Origin: Planctomycetota bacterium
GTDB taxonomy: Bacteria > Planctomycetota > UBA1135 > GCA-002686595
Direction: 5' to 3'
DNA: 64,000 nucleotides
Assembly: GCA_016712565.1 (NCBI GenBank)
Contig: JADJQU010000010.1
Span: 62,001-126,000, forward strand
The stretch's first letter is position 1, and every line of letters begins with the position of its first letter. Below, piece by piece: positions 36,790 to 48,300 of this stretch. The translations under genes and the position numbers were made by a program. The notes under the pieces were generated by a model. That model saw only the letters and a list, made by a program, of their open reading frames with translations. It was not told where the DNA came from and made no database searches.

Positions 36790-38010
36790 ATGCTCCCCAT
36801 GCTGCTGTGCCTGTGGCTCCCCCCCGCGACCCAGTCCCCGGCCGCCGCCGATCCCCTGGGGGCGGCCCAGGAGGCGATGGCCGCGGTGCGCCAGGCGTCC
36901 CTGCGCTACGCCCTGACTTCAACTTTGGAAAACGCCTCCTGCGAGATCCGTGTCGACTACGTGGCGCCGGACCGCGTGCGCATCGATCGCACCGCCGGGG
37001 GCGCGACCAGCTCCATGTGGCTCGTGGACGGGGTCTTCGCCGTCTCCAGCGCGGAGGGGCCCAAGCCTGCCCGCGGCCGGAGCGACAGCGCGGCGGTGGT
37101 CGCGGAGCTCGCCCCCGCGGAGCAGGCACTGCTCCAGGCCTTCCCGAACGCGAGGCGCCGGGGAACCAAGCGCGCGGCCATCGGCATGAACTGGGGCTTC
37201 GACGAGGAATCCCAAAAGGTCACGGTGGCCCTGGAATCGCAGTTGCGCGCTGCCGACGAATCGCCCTTCGGGTGGATCACGACCCTGCGCCGGAAGGCCG
37301 TGCCCGCCGTGGACGAGGGCGCGGTCTGGAGCTTCTCCACCGATGGGCATTGCCGGGTCACGCTCTCCAAGGCGACGGGATTCGTGCAGTCCCTGGATGC
37401 CGAGAGCCCCAAGGGCAAGCTGCACATGGAGCTCCTGGAGCTCTCCACCGAGGCCGAAGTGGACCCGGCGCGCTTCCACCTGCCCGCCGCGGCGGAGGGC
37501 CCCGGGGACGCCAGCGAGGGCCTGACCCGCGTCGTGCGCCGCATGGAGGAGATGGACCTGCGCGGACGCATCTACGGCGCCATCGCGGGCGACGGCGCCG
37601 CGGCCTGGGACGAGGCGCTGCGGGCGCGGATCGACCAGGTGCTGCGGGCTTTCCACGGGCGGACGATCCAGAAGGCCTTCGAGCCCTGGATGGAGCGCAG
37701 CCGCACGATTCACACCACGATTTCCGAGCGCCTGGCGAAGCTGCGCGCCGCGGGCAATCCGCCCGAGGAGGTGGAGGCCCTGCGGCAACGGGAGCGAGGG
37801 TACCTGCTGAAGCAGCTCGACGAGTTTGAGAAGACCCTGGCGACCCGGCTCTCCGAACCCGAACTGGACTCCCCCCTGCCGCGCGCGGCCGAGCTGTTCC
37901 TCCGGGAGCAGGGAGTGCTCGCCGAGGTGTTCCGCGCCCAGGTGCGCGAGCCCGCCCTGGAGGCCTACGACCGGGCCACCGGAAGTAACCCGCGCCCAGG
38001 GGGGGGCTAG
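36790..38010 (+). CDS. Predicted secreted protein, possibly LolA/DUF2092-like fold, function unknown
   Basis: 406 residues from the ATG at 36790 (a second ATG three codons later also works). It begins with a short signal-like segment ([20 protein letters not shown]). Residues 25-240 read as alternating strands ([70 protein letters not shown]) like the curved sheet of periplasmic lipoprotein carriers; this is a guess. The C-terminal 150 residues are charged helices ([30 protein letters not shown]), perhaps coiled coil. It ends 79 bases before the first cytochrome-propeller gene on the same strand. Confidence 0.75.
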   Translation: MLPMLLCLWLPPATQSPAAADPLGAAQEAMAAVRQASLRYALTSTLENASCEIRVDYVAPDRVRIDRTAGGATSSMWLVDGVFAVSSAEGPKPARGRSDSAAVVAELAPAEQALLQAFPNARRRGTKRAAIGMNWGFDEESQKVTVALESQLRAADESPFGWITTLRRKAVPAVDEGAVWSFSTDGHCRVTLSKATGFVQSLDAESPKGKLHMELLELSTEAEVDPARFHLPAAAEGPGDASEGLTRVVRRMEEMDLRGRIYGAIAGDGAAAWDEALRARIDQVLRAFHGRTIQKAFEPWMERSRTIHTTISERLAKLRAAGNPPEEVEALRQRERGYLLKQLDEFEKTLATRLSEPELDSPLPRAAELFLREQGVLAEVFRAQVREPALEAYDRATGSNPRPGGG

Positions 38011-38088
38011 TGGTCCGTGGTGGAGCCTGACTCCGCACGCCACCCGGTCCTCCACCCCACCTGCTCCCGGCCCCACCTGCTTCCGGCC

Positions 38089-41000
38089 ATGGACTCACCC
38101 CACCTCCTCCGAGTTGGATCCCCCCGGCAGCGGGTCTCGCGCCCGGCCTCGGCGGCGGCACTGGGCTTCGCGTTGCTGGGCCTGGCAGCCCCCGGTCCCG
38201 CCGCGGCCCAGGTGACCTCGAGCTTCGTCAACTGGGAGACGCCCCACGTCCATCCGCTGGACCTCTCGCCGGACCGCACGCGTCTGTTCGCCGTCAACAC
38301 CGCCGACGCGCGCCTGGAGGTCTTCGATGTCTCGGGCGCGGTGCCGCGCTGGACCGCCTCCCTGCCCGTGGGCGTCGATCCGGTCAGCGTGCGCGCCCGC
38401 AGCGACGCCGAGGTGTGGGTCGTCAACCAGATTTCGGACTCGATCTCCATCGTCGACGTGGCCAGCGGCCGGACGATGCGCACCCTCGCCACCGACGACG
38501 AGCCCGCGGACGTGGTCTTCGCCCTCTCCCGAGCCTTCGTGTCCTGCTCCCAGGCCAACACGGTGCTCGTGTTTTCCCTGGCGGACCTCTCGCTCCCTCC
38601 GACGCGCCTGCCCATCCTTGGGGAGGACCCGCGGGCCCTGACCGTGTCCCCCGATGGCTTTCGCGTGTACGCGGCGCTGTTCCAGTCCGGCAACAGCAGC
38701 ACGGTGCTGGGGGGCGTGACGTTCACGCTGCCCGCCAGCTACCCGCCCAACGCCGTCAGCGATCCCTCGGGACCCCACGGCGGAACGAACCCGCCGCCCA
38801 ACGGGCCGGGCGGCACCTGGATCCCCGCGCAATCCGCCGGCCTTCCGACGCCGCCCCCGGTGCCGCTGATCGTCAAGAAGTCCGCCGCGAACCAGTGGCT
38901 CGACGACCGGGGAGCGAACTGGACCAACCTGGTGAGCGGCAGTCTGGCGGCCAAGTCCGGTCGCCCGGTGGGCTGGGATCTGGCCGACAACGACATCGCC
39001 GTGATCCAGGCGGGCAGCCTGGGCGTCACCTATTCCAAGCGCCTGATGAACGCCTGCATGGCGATCGCGGCGATTCCATCCACGGGCGAGGTGGCCCTGG
39101 TGGGCACCGACGCAACCAATGAAGTGCGCTTCGAGCCGGTGCTGGCCGGCCGCTTCGTGCGCGTGCGCTACGCGCGCGTGGCCGCCAACGGCGGCGGCGT
39201 GCCCCTGACGGCGGATCTCAACCCGCACCTCGACTACTCCTCCCCGACGATTCCCCAGTCGGAGCGCGACAAGTCCCTGGGGGACCCGCGGGGGCTTGTG
39301 TTCCGCGGCGACGGCAGTCGCGGGTACGTGACGGGCATGGGCTCCAACAACGTCGTGGTGATCGACGCCGCCGGCACCCGGGCGGGCATCGCGCCCACCA
39401 TCGCCGTGGGCGAGGGCCCCACGGGCCTGTGCCTCGACGAGCCCAGCGGCCGGCTGTTCGTGCTCAATCGCTTCGACGGCTCGATCTCGGTGGTGGACCT
39501 CTCCTCCGAGTTGGAAACCTCGCGAGTGGCCTTCCACGACGCCACGCCCACGCCGATCAGGCTGGGCCGCAAGCACCTCTACGCAACGCGGCGCACGTCG
39601 GGCCTGGGGCAGGCCTCCTGCGGCTCCTGCCACATCGACGGGCGCGCGGATCGCCTCGCCTGGGACCTGGGGGATCCGTCCGGGACCCAGGTCAACAGCA
39701 CGGTGGGCCAGAACCTGGGCGGCAACGTGCCGCCGCTGAACACCGGCTTCACGCCCTTCCATCCCATGAAGGGCCCCATGGTGACCCAGACCCTGCAGGA
39801 CATCATCGGCCGGGAGCCCCACCATTGGCGCGGCGATCGCAAGGGCTTGGAGGCCTTCAGCGGCGCGTTCCTTTCGCTCCTGGGGGACGACGTGACCTTG
39901 AGCACGGCGGAGATGCAGCAGTTCGAGGACTTCCTCGCCACGATCACCTTCCCGCCGAATCCCCACCGCGAGCTGGACAACTCCCTCAAGACGTCCCTCC
40001 CCCTGCCGGGCCATTTCACCACCGGGCGCTTCTCGCCCCCCGGGCAACCGCTGCCCACGGGCAATCCCCGGCGCGGGCTCGAGCTCTTCCGCCCGCCCAA
40101 CCTGCTGGAGAACGGCCGTTCCTGCGCCGGTTGCCACGCGCTGCCCACGGGGCTCGGCACGGACTTCACGTTCAACTCCGCCAGCGGCACCTTCGTTCCC
40201 TTCCCGGTGGGTCCCCTAGGCGAACGCCACCACGCCATCGTGGCGGGCAACGGAGTCAGCACGGTGACGCTCAAGATCCCGCACTTGCGCGCGGCCATCG
40301 ACAAGTTGGGTTTCAACACGACCCAGCTGGTGAACACGGCGGGCTTCGGCCTGGGGCACGACGGGGTGGTGGATTCCATCGAGCGCCTGGTTTCCGAGCC
40401 GGTCTTCTCCCCGGCGAGCGACCAGGACGTCGCCGACCTGATCGCGTTCCTGCTGTCCTTCAGCGGCGGCGACTTGCCGATGGCGTCCCTCCAGAATCCC
40501 AACGAGCCGCCGGGCACCACGGGCCGCGACACCCATGCGGCCGTGGGACAGCAGGTGACCATCTCCTCGGTCGCCAGCGCCACCACGGCCGAAATCCAGC
40601 GCATCGCCGCCCTGGCCCAATTGGCGGCCAACGACAAGATCGGGTTGACGGCGCGGCTGACCACGGGCGGGCTCCTGCGCGGCTTCCTGTTCACGGGCAG
40701 CGGCTGGCAGAGCGACCGGGCCAACGAATTCTGGCCCTTCGCCGCGCTGATGAACAACGCCGCCCCGGGAGCGGAGCTGACGGTCACGGCCGTGGCCCGG
40801 GGCACCCAGACGCGCCTGGGCGTGGATCGCGACCTCGACGGCGCCTTCGACCAGGACGAACTGGACCTGGGCAGCGATCCCGCCGATCCCGCCAGCACGC
40901 CCGGCGGTTGCATGCAGACCGCTCCCAGCCTGCCGACCGGCCTGAGCGCCGCGCCGGCTGCCCCCTCGCACGTGATGCTCACCTGGACCGACCAGGCCGA

Positions 41001-41655
41001 CAACGAGACGGCCTACGACGTCGAGCGCGCCTTCGCGGGCTCCGGGGCCTGGACGCTCTTGGTCACCCTCGGCCCGGACAGCACCACGCACTTGGACAAC
41101 ACCACGCCGTGCTCCTCGAGCTTCGACTATCGCGTCTCGGCCCGCAATTGCGCCGGCATCGCGGGCTACGGCCTCGACAGCGTGGTCACGGGCCCCTGCT
41201 GCGGCGTGGAGGCCGGCTACTGCGTCGCCAAGGTCAACAGCCTCGGCTGCACGCCCCTGATCGACGGCGTGGGCACGCCCAGCGCGGGCCTGCCCTCGGG
41301 CTTCACGGTGCGCGGCCTCTCCGTGCGCAATCAAAAGCCCGGGCTCCTGCTCTACGGGACCACGGGCCGAGCCAACGGGCCTTTCCAGGGCGGCACCCTG
41401 TGCATCGCCGCGCCGGTCCGACGCTCCACGTCGGTCAACTCCGGGGGCACGCCCAGCCCGGCCAACGATTGCAGCGGGGTCTACGCGATCGACATGAACG
41501 CCTTCGCCAGCGGTGCCCTGGGCGGCACGCCGAGCCCCGCGCTGCTGATGCCCGGCACCCTCGTGCAGACCCAGTGGTGGGGCCGCGACCCGGGCTTTCC
41601 CGCGCCCAACAACGTGACGCTCTCGGCCGGTCTGGAGTATCGCATCTGCCCCTGA
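38089..41655 (+). CDS. Secreted beta-propeller/dihaem cytochrome c/FN3 protein with shared C-terminal domain (copy 1)
   Basis: 1188 residues from the ATG at 38089; the leader has a twin-hydrophobic signal ([19 protein letters not shown]). Residues 45-490 form a YVTN/YncE-type propeller ([48 protein letters not shown]). Two cytochrome c-type haem sites follow, CGSCH (Cys about 511) and CAGCH (Cys about 679), with a [15 protein letters not shown] and PHHWRGDR stretch between, as in MauG/di-haem-like proteins. FN3 ([20 protein letters not shown]) lies at about 965-1040, and the shared domain ([13 protein letters not shown] ... [19 protein letters not shown]) at about 1045-1188. It probably acts in the periplasm or at the cell surface as a redox protein; substrate unknown. 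Confidence 0.9.
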   Translation: MDSPHLLRVGSPRQRVSRPASAAALGFALLGLAAPGPAAAQVTSSFVNWETPHVHPLDLSPDRTRLFAVNTADARLEVFDVSGAVPRWTASLPVGVDPVSVRARSDAEVWVVNQISDSISIVDVASGRTMRTLATDDEPADVVFALSRAFVSCSQANTVLVFSLADLSLPPTRLPILGEDPRALTVSPDGFRVYAALFQSGNSSTVLGGVTFTLPASYPPNAVSDPSGPHGGTNPPPNGPGGTWIPAQSAGLPTPPPVPLIVKKSAANQWLDDRGANWTNLVSGSLAAKSGRPVGWDLADNDIAVIQAGSLGVTYSKRLMNACMAIAAIPSTGEVALVGTDATNEVRFEPVLAGRFVRVRYARVAANGGGVPLTADLNPHLDYSSPTIPQSERDKSLGDPRGLVFRGDGSRGYVTGMGSNNVVVIDAAGTRAGIAPTIAVGEGPTGLCLDEPSGRLFVLNRFDGSISVVDLSSELETSRVAFHDATPTPIRLGRKHLYATRRTSGLGQASCGSCHIDGRADRLAWDLGDPSGTQVNSTVGQNLGGNVPPLNTGFTPFHPMKGPMVTQTLQDIIGREPHHWRGDRKGLEAFSGAFLSLLGDDVTLSTAEMQQFEDFLATITFPPNPHRELDNSLKTSLPLPGHFTTGRFSPPGQPLPTGNPRRGLELFRPPNLLENGRSCAGCHALPTGLGTDFTFNSASGTFVPFPVGPLGERHHAIVAGNGVSTVTLKIPHLRAAIDKLGFNTTQLVNTAGFGLGHDGVVDSIERLVSEPVFSPASDQDVADLIAFLLSFSGGDLPMASLQNPNEPPGTTGRDTHAAVGQQVTISSVASATTAEIQRIAALAQLAANDKIGLTARLTTGGLLRGFLFTGSGWQSDRANEFWPFAALMNNAAPGAELTVTAVARGTQTRLGVDRDLDGAFDQDELDLGSDPADPASTPGGCMQTAPSLPTGLSAAPAAPSHVMLTWTDQADNETAYDVERAFAGSGAWTLLVTLGPDSTTHLDNTTPCSSSFDYRVSARNCAGIAGYGLDSVVTGPCCGVEAGYCVAKVNSLGCTPLIDGVGTPSAGLPSGFTVRGLSVRNQKPGLLLYGTTGRANGPFQGGTLCIAAPVRRSTSVNSGGTPSPANDCSGVYAIDMNAFASGALGGTPSPALLMPGTLVQTQWWGRDPGFPAPNNVTLSAGLEYRICP

Positions 41656-41806
41656 GATGGGCCTGCGGGGTCGGGCGCAGCGCCCGGCGGTCTGCGCCGG
41701 CGGGACGCTGACCTTGCGCGCGGAGCCGGCCGGGGCGCCGCCCTCCTTCACGGGCCGTGCGCGGGCCCTAGAATGACCCGGCCCGGAGCCTGACTCCCCA
41801 TGCACC

Positions 41807-44800
41807 ATGCCCCACCACCGACTCTTGCAGGCCCTGGCGTGCCTCGCCCCCTGGATCTGCCCCGCCGCCGCCCAATCCAGCTTCGTCAACTGGGAATCGC
41901 CCCACGTTCACCCGCTGGACCTGACCCCGGACGGCACCCGGCTCCTGGCGGTCAACACGCCCGACGCGCGGCTTGAGGTGTTCGACGTCACGGGAACGAC
42001 GCCGCTGGCCGCCTTCAACGTCGCCGTGGGGCTCGATCCCGTGAGCGTGCGCGCCCGGGACAACACCGAAGCCTGGGTCGTGAACCACGTCTCGGATTCG
42101 ATCTCGATCGTGGACCTCGTCACTTCGCGCGTCGCGGCCACGCTGGCCACCGACGACGAGCCCGCCGACGTGGTGTTCGCGGCGGGGAGGGCCTTCGTGT
42201 CCTGCAGTCAGGCGAACACCGTGCTGGTTTTCGACCTTGCCAACCTCGGGGCCGCGCCCACGCGGATCCCCCTCTTCGGCGAGGATCCGCGGGCCCTGGC
42301 GGTTTCTCCGGACGGCACGCGCGTCTACGCGGCGATCTTCGAATCGGGCAATCGCTCGACGGTCCTCGGCGGCGGCACGGTGGGCGCCGTGGGGAACTTC
42401 GGGTTCCCCCCCAACGTGGTGGATCTGCCCACGGGTCCCTACGGCGGCACGAATCCGCCGCCCAACGCGGGCGCGAGCTTCCATCCGCCGCTGAACACGT
42501 CCCAGGGCACGCCGCCTCCGGTCAGCCTGATCGTCAAGCAGGACGCGGCGGGCCGTTGGATGGACGACAACAACCACGACTGGACCCCCTGGGTCAGCGG
42601 CCCGAATGCCGCGCAGTCGGGCCGCCCCGTGGGCTGGAGCCTGGCCGACCACGACGTGGCGGTGATCGACTCGGCCGGCCTGGGGGTCCGCTACGTCCGG
42701 CACCTGATGAACATCTGCATGGCGATGACGGTGAATCCCGCCAGCGGCGAGATCGTCGTGGTGGGCACGGACGCCACCAACGAGATCCGCTTCGAGCCGC
42801 TGCTCGACGGCCGCTTCCTGCGCGTGGAGCTGGCCCGGGCTCCCGCGAGCGGGATCGGCGCCACGGCCACCCTGGACCTGAACCCCCACCTCGACTACCA
42901 GACCGGCACGCTGCCCCAGTCCGAACGGGACAAGTCCCTGGGAGATCCCCGCGGCGTGGTCTACCGCGGCGACGGCCAGCGCGGCTACGTCACGGGCATG
43001 GGCTCGAACAACGTGGTGGTGGTCGACGGCGCGGGGAACCGGGTCGGACTCGCGCCGACCATCTCCGTCGGCGAGGGACCGACGGGCGTGGTGCTCGACG
43101 AGCCGAGGGCGCGGCTCTACGTGCTCGACAAGTTCGAGTCGGCCATTTCCGTGGTGGACACCGTGGCCGAGCAGGAGGTGGCGCGCGTGCCCTTCCACGA
43201 CGCGAGCCCGGCGGCGATCAAGCTGGGCCGCAAGCACCTCTACGACACGCGCAAGAACTCGGGCCTGGGCCACATCGCCTGCGCCTCCTGCCACGTGGAC
43301 GCGCGCATGGACCGCCTGGCCTGGGACCTCGGCGACCCCGCGGGGACGAACAAGCAGGTGACCGGACAGAATCTGGGCGCATCCCTGCCCGGGTTGAACA
43401 GCGGCTTCCAGCCCTGGCACGCCATGAAGGGTCCGATGACCACGCAGACGCTGCAGGACATCATCGGCAAGGAACCGCACCACTGGCGCGGCGACCGCGA
43501 CGGCATCGAGCAGTTCGCGCCCGCATTCCTGGGGTTGCAGGGTGACGACACGACGCTCACCCCCACGGAGATGCAGGAGTTCGAGGACTTCCTGGCGACG
43601 ATCTTCTTCCCGCCCAACCCGTTCCGGAACTTCGACAACACGCTGCCCACGAACCTGCCGCTCCCCGGCCACACCACCACCGGACGTTTCGGCCCCGCGG
43701 GAATGCCGCTGCCCAATGGCGACGCGGTCCGGGGCCTCGCGGCCTACCGTCCGCCGAGACTCCTGGACAACGGAGCCCTGGCCTGCTCCACCTGCCACAC
43801 GCTGCCCACCGGCATGGGCACGGACACGCGCCTGGTGGGCAATGCCATGCAGCCGTTCCCCGTGGGTCCCCTGGGCCAACGCCACCACATGCTGGTATCG
43901 AACGACGGGGTCACGAACATCTCGATGAAGGTGCCCCAGCTGCGCAACCTGTACGAGAAGACGGGCTTCAATGCCACGCAGCTCGTGAACACCGCCGGAT
44001 TCGGCCTGCTGCACGACGGCAGCGTGGACTCGATCGAGCGCTTCCTCGCCGAGCCCGTGTTCCAGGTCACCAGCGACCAGGAGGTGGCCGACCTGACCGC
44101 GTTGATGCTGGCCCTTTCCGGCAGCGATCTGCCGAGCGGCGCCCCCAACACGCCCTTCGAGCCTCCGGGCACGGCCAGCAACGACTCGCCGGCTTCGGTG
44201 GGCCGTCAGACCACGCTGGTGTCCCTGGCGGGCGCCCCCCCCTCGCAGACGGCGCTGATCACGAGCATGGAGCAGCTCGCAATCGCCAACAAGGTGGGCT
44301 TGATCGCGAAGAGCCGTCAGGGCGGGCTCTCGCGCGGCTACCGTTATCAGCCGGCCACGAACAGCTGGCAGTCCGACCGCTCCGCCGTGACCCACACGGA
44401 TGCGGCCCTGCGCGCCCTGGCGGCCGTGGGCAGCGAAATCACGTTCACCGTGGTGCAGCGGGGCACCGAGACGCGCCTGGGGATCGACCGCGACCTGGAC
44501 GGGGCCTTCGACCGCGACGAGTTGGACGCCGGCACCGATCCCGCGGATCCCTCGAGCCACCCCGGCGGCTGCACGCAGGTGCTGCCCCAGGCTCCGACCG
44601 GCCTTGCCGCCCAGCCCGTGTCCCAGACGCAGGTGTCGCTCTCCTGGATCGACCACTCGAACAACGAAGACGGCTTCCAGGTGGAGCGCGCCCTCGCCGG
44701 CAGCGGGGCGTGGTCGCTCCTGGGGACGACGGCGGCCAACGCGACGGCCTTCCAGGACACCACGGCGGCCTGCGGGACGGCCTTCGACTATCGCGTGCGG

Positions 44801-45316
44801 GCACTCAACTGCGCGGGACTCTCGGGTTCGAGCCTGGATTCCACGGCGACCTCGGCCTGCTGCCAGGCGCCGCTTTCCTACTGCACGGCCAAGCTCAACT
44901 CCCTGGGCTGCCTGCCGCAGATTTCCAGCGCGGGCACGTCGAGTGCGTCCGCCCTGGGCGGATTCACGATCCACGGCTCCAGTGTGCGCAACCTGAAGCC
45001 CGGCCTCCTGCTCTACGGCACCAGCGGACGAGCCGCGGGACCGTTTGGGGGCGGCACGCTGTGCGTCGCCGCGCCCGTGCGTCGCAGCGTGGGCGTCAAC
45101 GCAGGGGGCAATCCCTCGCCCGCCAACGACTGTTCAGGCAACTACGCACTGGACATGAACGCCTTCGCCGCCGGACTCTTCGGCGGGACGCCTGCTCCGG
45201 CGCTGCTCGCGGTCGGCACCGTGGTCGACTGCCAGTGGTGGGGCCGCGACAACGGCTTCCCGGCCCCCAACAACGTCACGCTGACCGACGGCCTCGAATA
45301 CGTGGTTTGTCCGTAG
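41807..45316 (+). CDS. Secreted beta-propeller/dihaem cytochrome c/FN3 protein with shared C-terminal domain (copy 2)
   Basis: 1169 residues, aligned with copy 1 over its whole length and clearly a tandem duplicate. Signal peptide [19 protein letters not shown]. The propeller begins [20 protein letters not shown]. Haem motifs are CASCH (Cys about 492) and CSTCH (Cys about 660). The conserved stretches [23 protein letters not shown] and [14 protein letters not shown] are all kept, and FN3 is [19 protein letters not shown]. The C-terminal domain runs from [13 protein letters not shown] to [19 protein letters not shown]. All haem ligands and propeller blades seen in copy 1 are intact, so both copies are probably functional. 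The 150-base gap between copies has no clear terminator, so they may be co-transcribed. Confidence 0.9.
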   Translation: MPHHRLLQALACLAPWICPAAAQSSFVNWESPHVHPLDLTPDGTRLLAVNTPDARLEVFDVTGTTPLAAFNVAVGLDPVSVRARDNTEAWVVNHVSDSISIVDLVTSRVAATLATDDEPADVVFAAGRAFVSCSQANTVLVFDLANLGAAPTRIPLFGEDPRALAVSPDGTRVYAAIFESGNRSTVLGGGTVGAVGNFGFPPNVVDLPTGPYGGTNPPPNAGASFHPPLNTSQGTPPPVSLIVKQDAAGRWMDDNNHDWTPWVSGPNAAQSGRPVGWSLADHDVAVIDSAGLGVRYVRHLMNICMAMTVNPASGEIVVVGTDATNEIRFEPLLDGRFLRVELARAPASGIGATATLDLNPHLDYQTGTLPQSERDKSLGDPRGVVYRGDGQRGYVTGMGSNNVVVVDGAGNRVGLAPTISVGEGPTGVVLDEPRARLYVLDKFESAISVVDTVAEQEVARVPFHDASPAAIKLGRKHLYDTRKNSGLGHIACASCHVDARMDRLAWDLGDPAGTNKQVTGQNLGASLPGLNSGFQPWHAMKGPMTTQTLQDIIGKEPHHWRGDRDGIEQFAPAFLGLQGDDTTLTPTEMQEFEDFLATIFFPPNPFRNFDNTLPTNLPLPGHTTTGRFGPAGMPLPNGDAVRGLAAYRPPRLLDNGALACSTCHTLPTGMGTDTRLVGNAMQPFPVGPLGQRHHMLVSNDGVTNISMKVPQLRNLYEKTGFNATQLVNTAGFGLLHDGSVDSIERFLAEPVFQVTSDQEVADLTALMLALSGSDLPSGAPNTPFEPPGTASNDSPASVGRQTTLVSLAGAPPSQTALITSMEQLAIANKVGLIAKSRQGGLSRGYRYQPATNSWQSDRSAVTHTDAALRALAAVGSEITFTVVQRGTETRLGIDRDLDGAFDRDELDAGTDPADPSSHPGGCTQVLPQAPTGLAAQPVSQTQVSLSWIDHSNNEDGFQVERALAGSGAWSLLGTTAANATAFQDTTAACGTAFDYRVRALNCAGLSGSSLDSTATSACCQAPLSYCTAKLNSLGCLPQISSAGTSSASALGGFTIHGSSVRNLKPGLLLYGTSGRAAGPFGGGTLCVAAPVRRSVGVNAGGNPSPANDCSGNYALDMNAFAAGLFGGTPAPALLAVGTVVDCQWWGRDNGFPAPNNVTLTDGLEYVVCP

Positions 45317-45332
45317 CGCCGCAGGGTCGCCG

Positions 45333-45358
45333 GCACGGATTTCGTTTCCGTTCCGTGC
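45333..45358. terminator. Weak hairpin between convergent genes
   Basis: gcacgga (45333-45339) pairs with tccgtgc (45352-45358) and is followed by ttctct. It sits in the 49-base gap between two convergent stop codons. Confidence 0.35.
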
Positions 45359-45365
45359 TTCTCTC

Positions 45366-48300
45366 CTACCGCGCCGTGACCCACACGTTGCGATAGCGCA
45401 CGGCGTGACCGTGCTCCTGGAGCAGCAGGGGACCGAGGGCGACTTCGGTCTCCGAAATGCCGCCGGGGGTCGCGCCGGGGAGTTCCACGTCGTCGTGCAC
45501 CAGCACGCCGTTGTGCCACAGGGAGAGCCGGGCGTTCTCGGTCTTCTTGCCGTCCTTGCCGAAGCGCGGCGCCCTCAGTCGTCCGTCGAAGGACTGCCAG
45601 ATTGTCGCGGGCTTCGAGGCGTTGACGTCCGGCGCCCTGAGGCCGTAGAGGGCGCCGCAATCGCCCTTTCCGGAGACCTTGCCGAAGGAATCGAGCACCT
45701 GCAGCTCGTAGCGGCCCATCAGGTACACGCCGCTGTTGCCGCGCGCTTCGCCCGCGCCCTCGCTCTTCGGCACGGCGAATTCCACGTGGAAGTCCGCGTC
45801 GCCGTACTGGGCGATGCTGACCACATCGCCCGCGCCGGGCACGGCCTCGATCCCTCCGCCGTCCACGGCGAGCCAGCCCGGAGCCGAGTCGTCGCGCTTG
45901 CGCCAGGCGCGCAACCCGGCGCGCTCGCCGGTGAGCACCGCGGCGTACTGCGGCGATTCCGGCTGCCAATCGCCGCCCTGGATGGCCCAGGTGAGACCGC
46001 CCAGCAAGTGCGAGCGGAAGCGCGCGTCGAGCCAGACTTCCGGCCGGTGGCCCAAGGCGGTGTAGAACATGCGGCCTTGACCGTATTCGCGGCACCAGGA
46101 CAGGGCGTAGTTCTTGTCGGCGCGCTTGCCCTTCTCGATGTCGACACTGGAAGGCTCCAGGCGCAGGAGCGCCCGCGAGGGCAGCTTCTCGTAGTCGCGG
46201 AACTGGTAGATCTCGTCGGTGATCAGGAAGCCGCGCTCCAGGAGCGCCGTCGCCGGGTGGGCGCCGTCGATCACGTCCACGCGCACCTCCTGGTGCCAGG
46301 GGTGGCCGTCGAACACGCCGCCCACGAGCTTCAGGTAGGGCGCGTACTCGTAGAACGTGTCCGTGGCGCAATGGATGCCGACGAAGGCCCCGCCGCGCAG
46401 CATCCAGGCCATGAAGGCCTCGCGATCCTGGGCAGGAATCGGCAGTTCACCGGTGGTGTAGAACACCACGGCCGCGTACTCCGGCAGGCTCTTGGCCGTG
46501 AGCGCGGCACAGTCCTGGGTGGCCACCACGTCGAACACACCGCGCGTCAGGGCCACGAGTTCCTGCTCGGCGAAGGAGAGTTCTCCCGGGGACGGCCGCT
46601 TGACCACGTCGTGCACGAATCCGGCCGAGTGCGACAGGAACAGCACCTTGGGCAGCGCGCGGGGCTCCGCGGGCGCGGGAGCCGCCGACGACGGGCCGGG
46701 CGGCGACTGCGGCGTCGCTTGCGCCCCTTGGAGCTCGGGGACCTCGCGCGGCTCGCCGGGGAGCGCGGGTGCGGCGGACAGGAGCATCGGCTGCCGGTCG
46801 CTCGGGATGCGCACCAGGGTGTAGTAGGCCTGGGAGTGAAGCAGCTTCGCCGCATCGCCGCGCCGCTGGACGCCGCGGGCGGCGAGTTCGTGCACGAAGC
46901 CCGCCCGCAGGCCCTGCACCGCGAGCCGCACCGCGCGCGGGCCGGCCAGGGTGGCGCGGGTCACCGTCAACGTCTGCAACGCGTCCTCGGGCGCGCCGTA
47001 GTCGGCGTGGTACTCGTAGCCGTAGCTCTGCAGGTCGTAGGACTTGGGGTCCAGCGCCGACTGCTCGTCCACGTCGGCCGTGAAGCGCAGCTCGAAGCCG
47101 GTCGGCAGGGCGTGCATGGAGAGCACTTCGAAGGGCGCTACGCCGGTGTAGACCACGCGCTCCAGTCCATAGGACTTGCGGCCCAGGGAGCCCCAACCGC
47201 GGTCGGTCTGGCCCACGAAGAGGGAGCCATCGGCGGCGAAGGCCAGCCGGTTGGTGCCCGAGTCGAGCCCCTCGAGGAAGGGAAAGCACGCTCCCTGGTG
47301 GACGCCGTCCACCTGCTCGAGGGCCACGCGCATCACGCTGCAGTTCATCTGGTCGCCGACGAACAACTGCCCGGCGAAGGGCCCTAACTTCCCGCCGGTG
47401 TCGTCCAGGAGCACGTCGGCCGCCGACTGCCCCATCTTCTTGTACGGGAACCAGACCACGGGGTCGGCGCGCTTGGGTTGATCGTCCGGTCCCTTCAGGT
47501 CGTCGCGCCAGCGCAGGCTCGCCGGATGCCCGTGCCAGGACTTCGGCGCGAGCAATGCCAGTCGGTTGGTGGCCACCCAGTCGCCCTGGTTGTCCACGTA
47601 GAACGCGTTGCCCTCGGCGTCGAAGCCGATCCCGTTGGGCGAACGCAGGCCGTCGCACACAGGGATGAATTCGCCCGCGGGAGTGATCTTGGCCGCGAAG
47701 CCACGCCAGGGCACCATCGCCTTGCCGAGCGAGCCGCAGAAGCCGACGTTCAACGTGACCCAGGCGTTGCCTTCGCGGTCGAACTTGGGCCCGAAGGCGA
47801 ACTCGTGGTAATTGCCGCTGAGGCCCCAGGCGTCGCAGACGGTCTCGTAGCGGTCGGCGACGAAGTCGCCGTCGACGTCGACGAGCCGCGTGAGCTCGCT
47901 GCGCTGCACCACGTAGACCACGTCTCGGCCCTGCTCCCGGCGCACGGCGGCGCCCAGGGGCTCGTGGAGCCCGGTCGCGAACTGGGAGTAGCGCGCGTGC
48001 ACCGGCGGCTCCTCGAAGGCGCCGTCCACGATCCAAACGTCGCCGCGGCGCGTGCTCACCACGGGGCGGCCGTCGGAGAGGAAGGCCTGCCCCCCCACCT
48101 CCAGGACGAGATCCTGGGGCACGGGCAGCGCCATCACGCGGTAGTGGGCGCGCTCGCCGGAAGGCGGGAAGTCGCGATCGAGATAGTAGTTGAGCAGGGA
48201 ATCCAGTTCGGGCGCGAGCCACTCCGAGGACACGAGCTGGAATCCGAAGCCGCCTTCATGGTTCGTGACCTTCACCAGAAGGTGGTTCAGGCCCTGCTTC

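Noticed and set aside
41768..44974. Minus-strand frame of 1068 residues opposite the second cytochrome-propeller gene
   Set aside because: It lacks any motif and mirrors the coding strand; the plus strand has haem sites, propeller and FN3 signatures.
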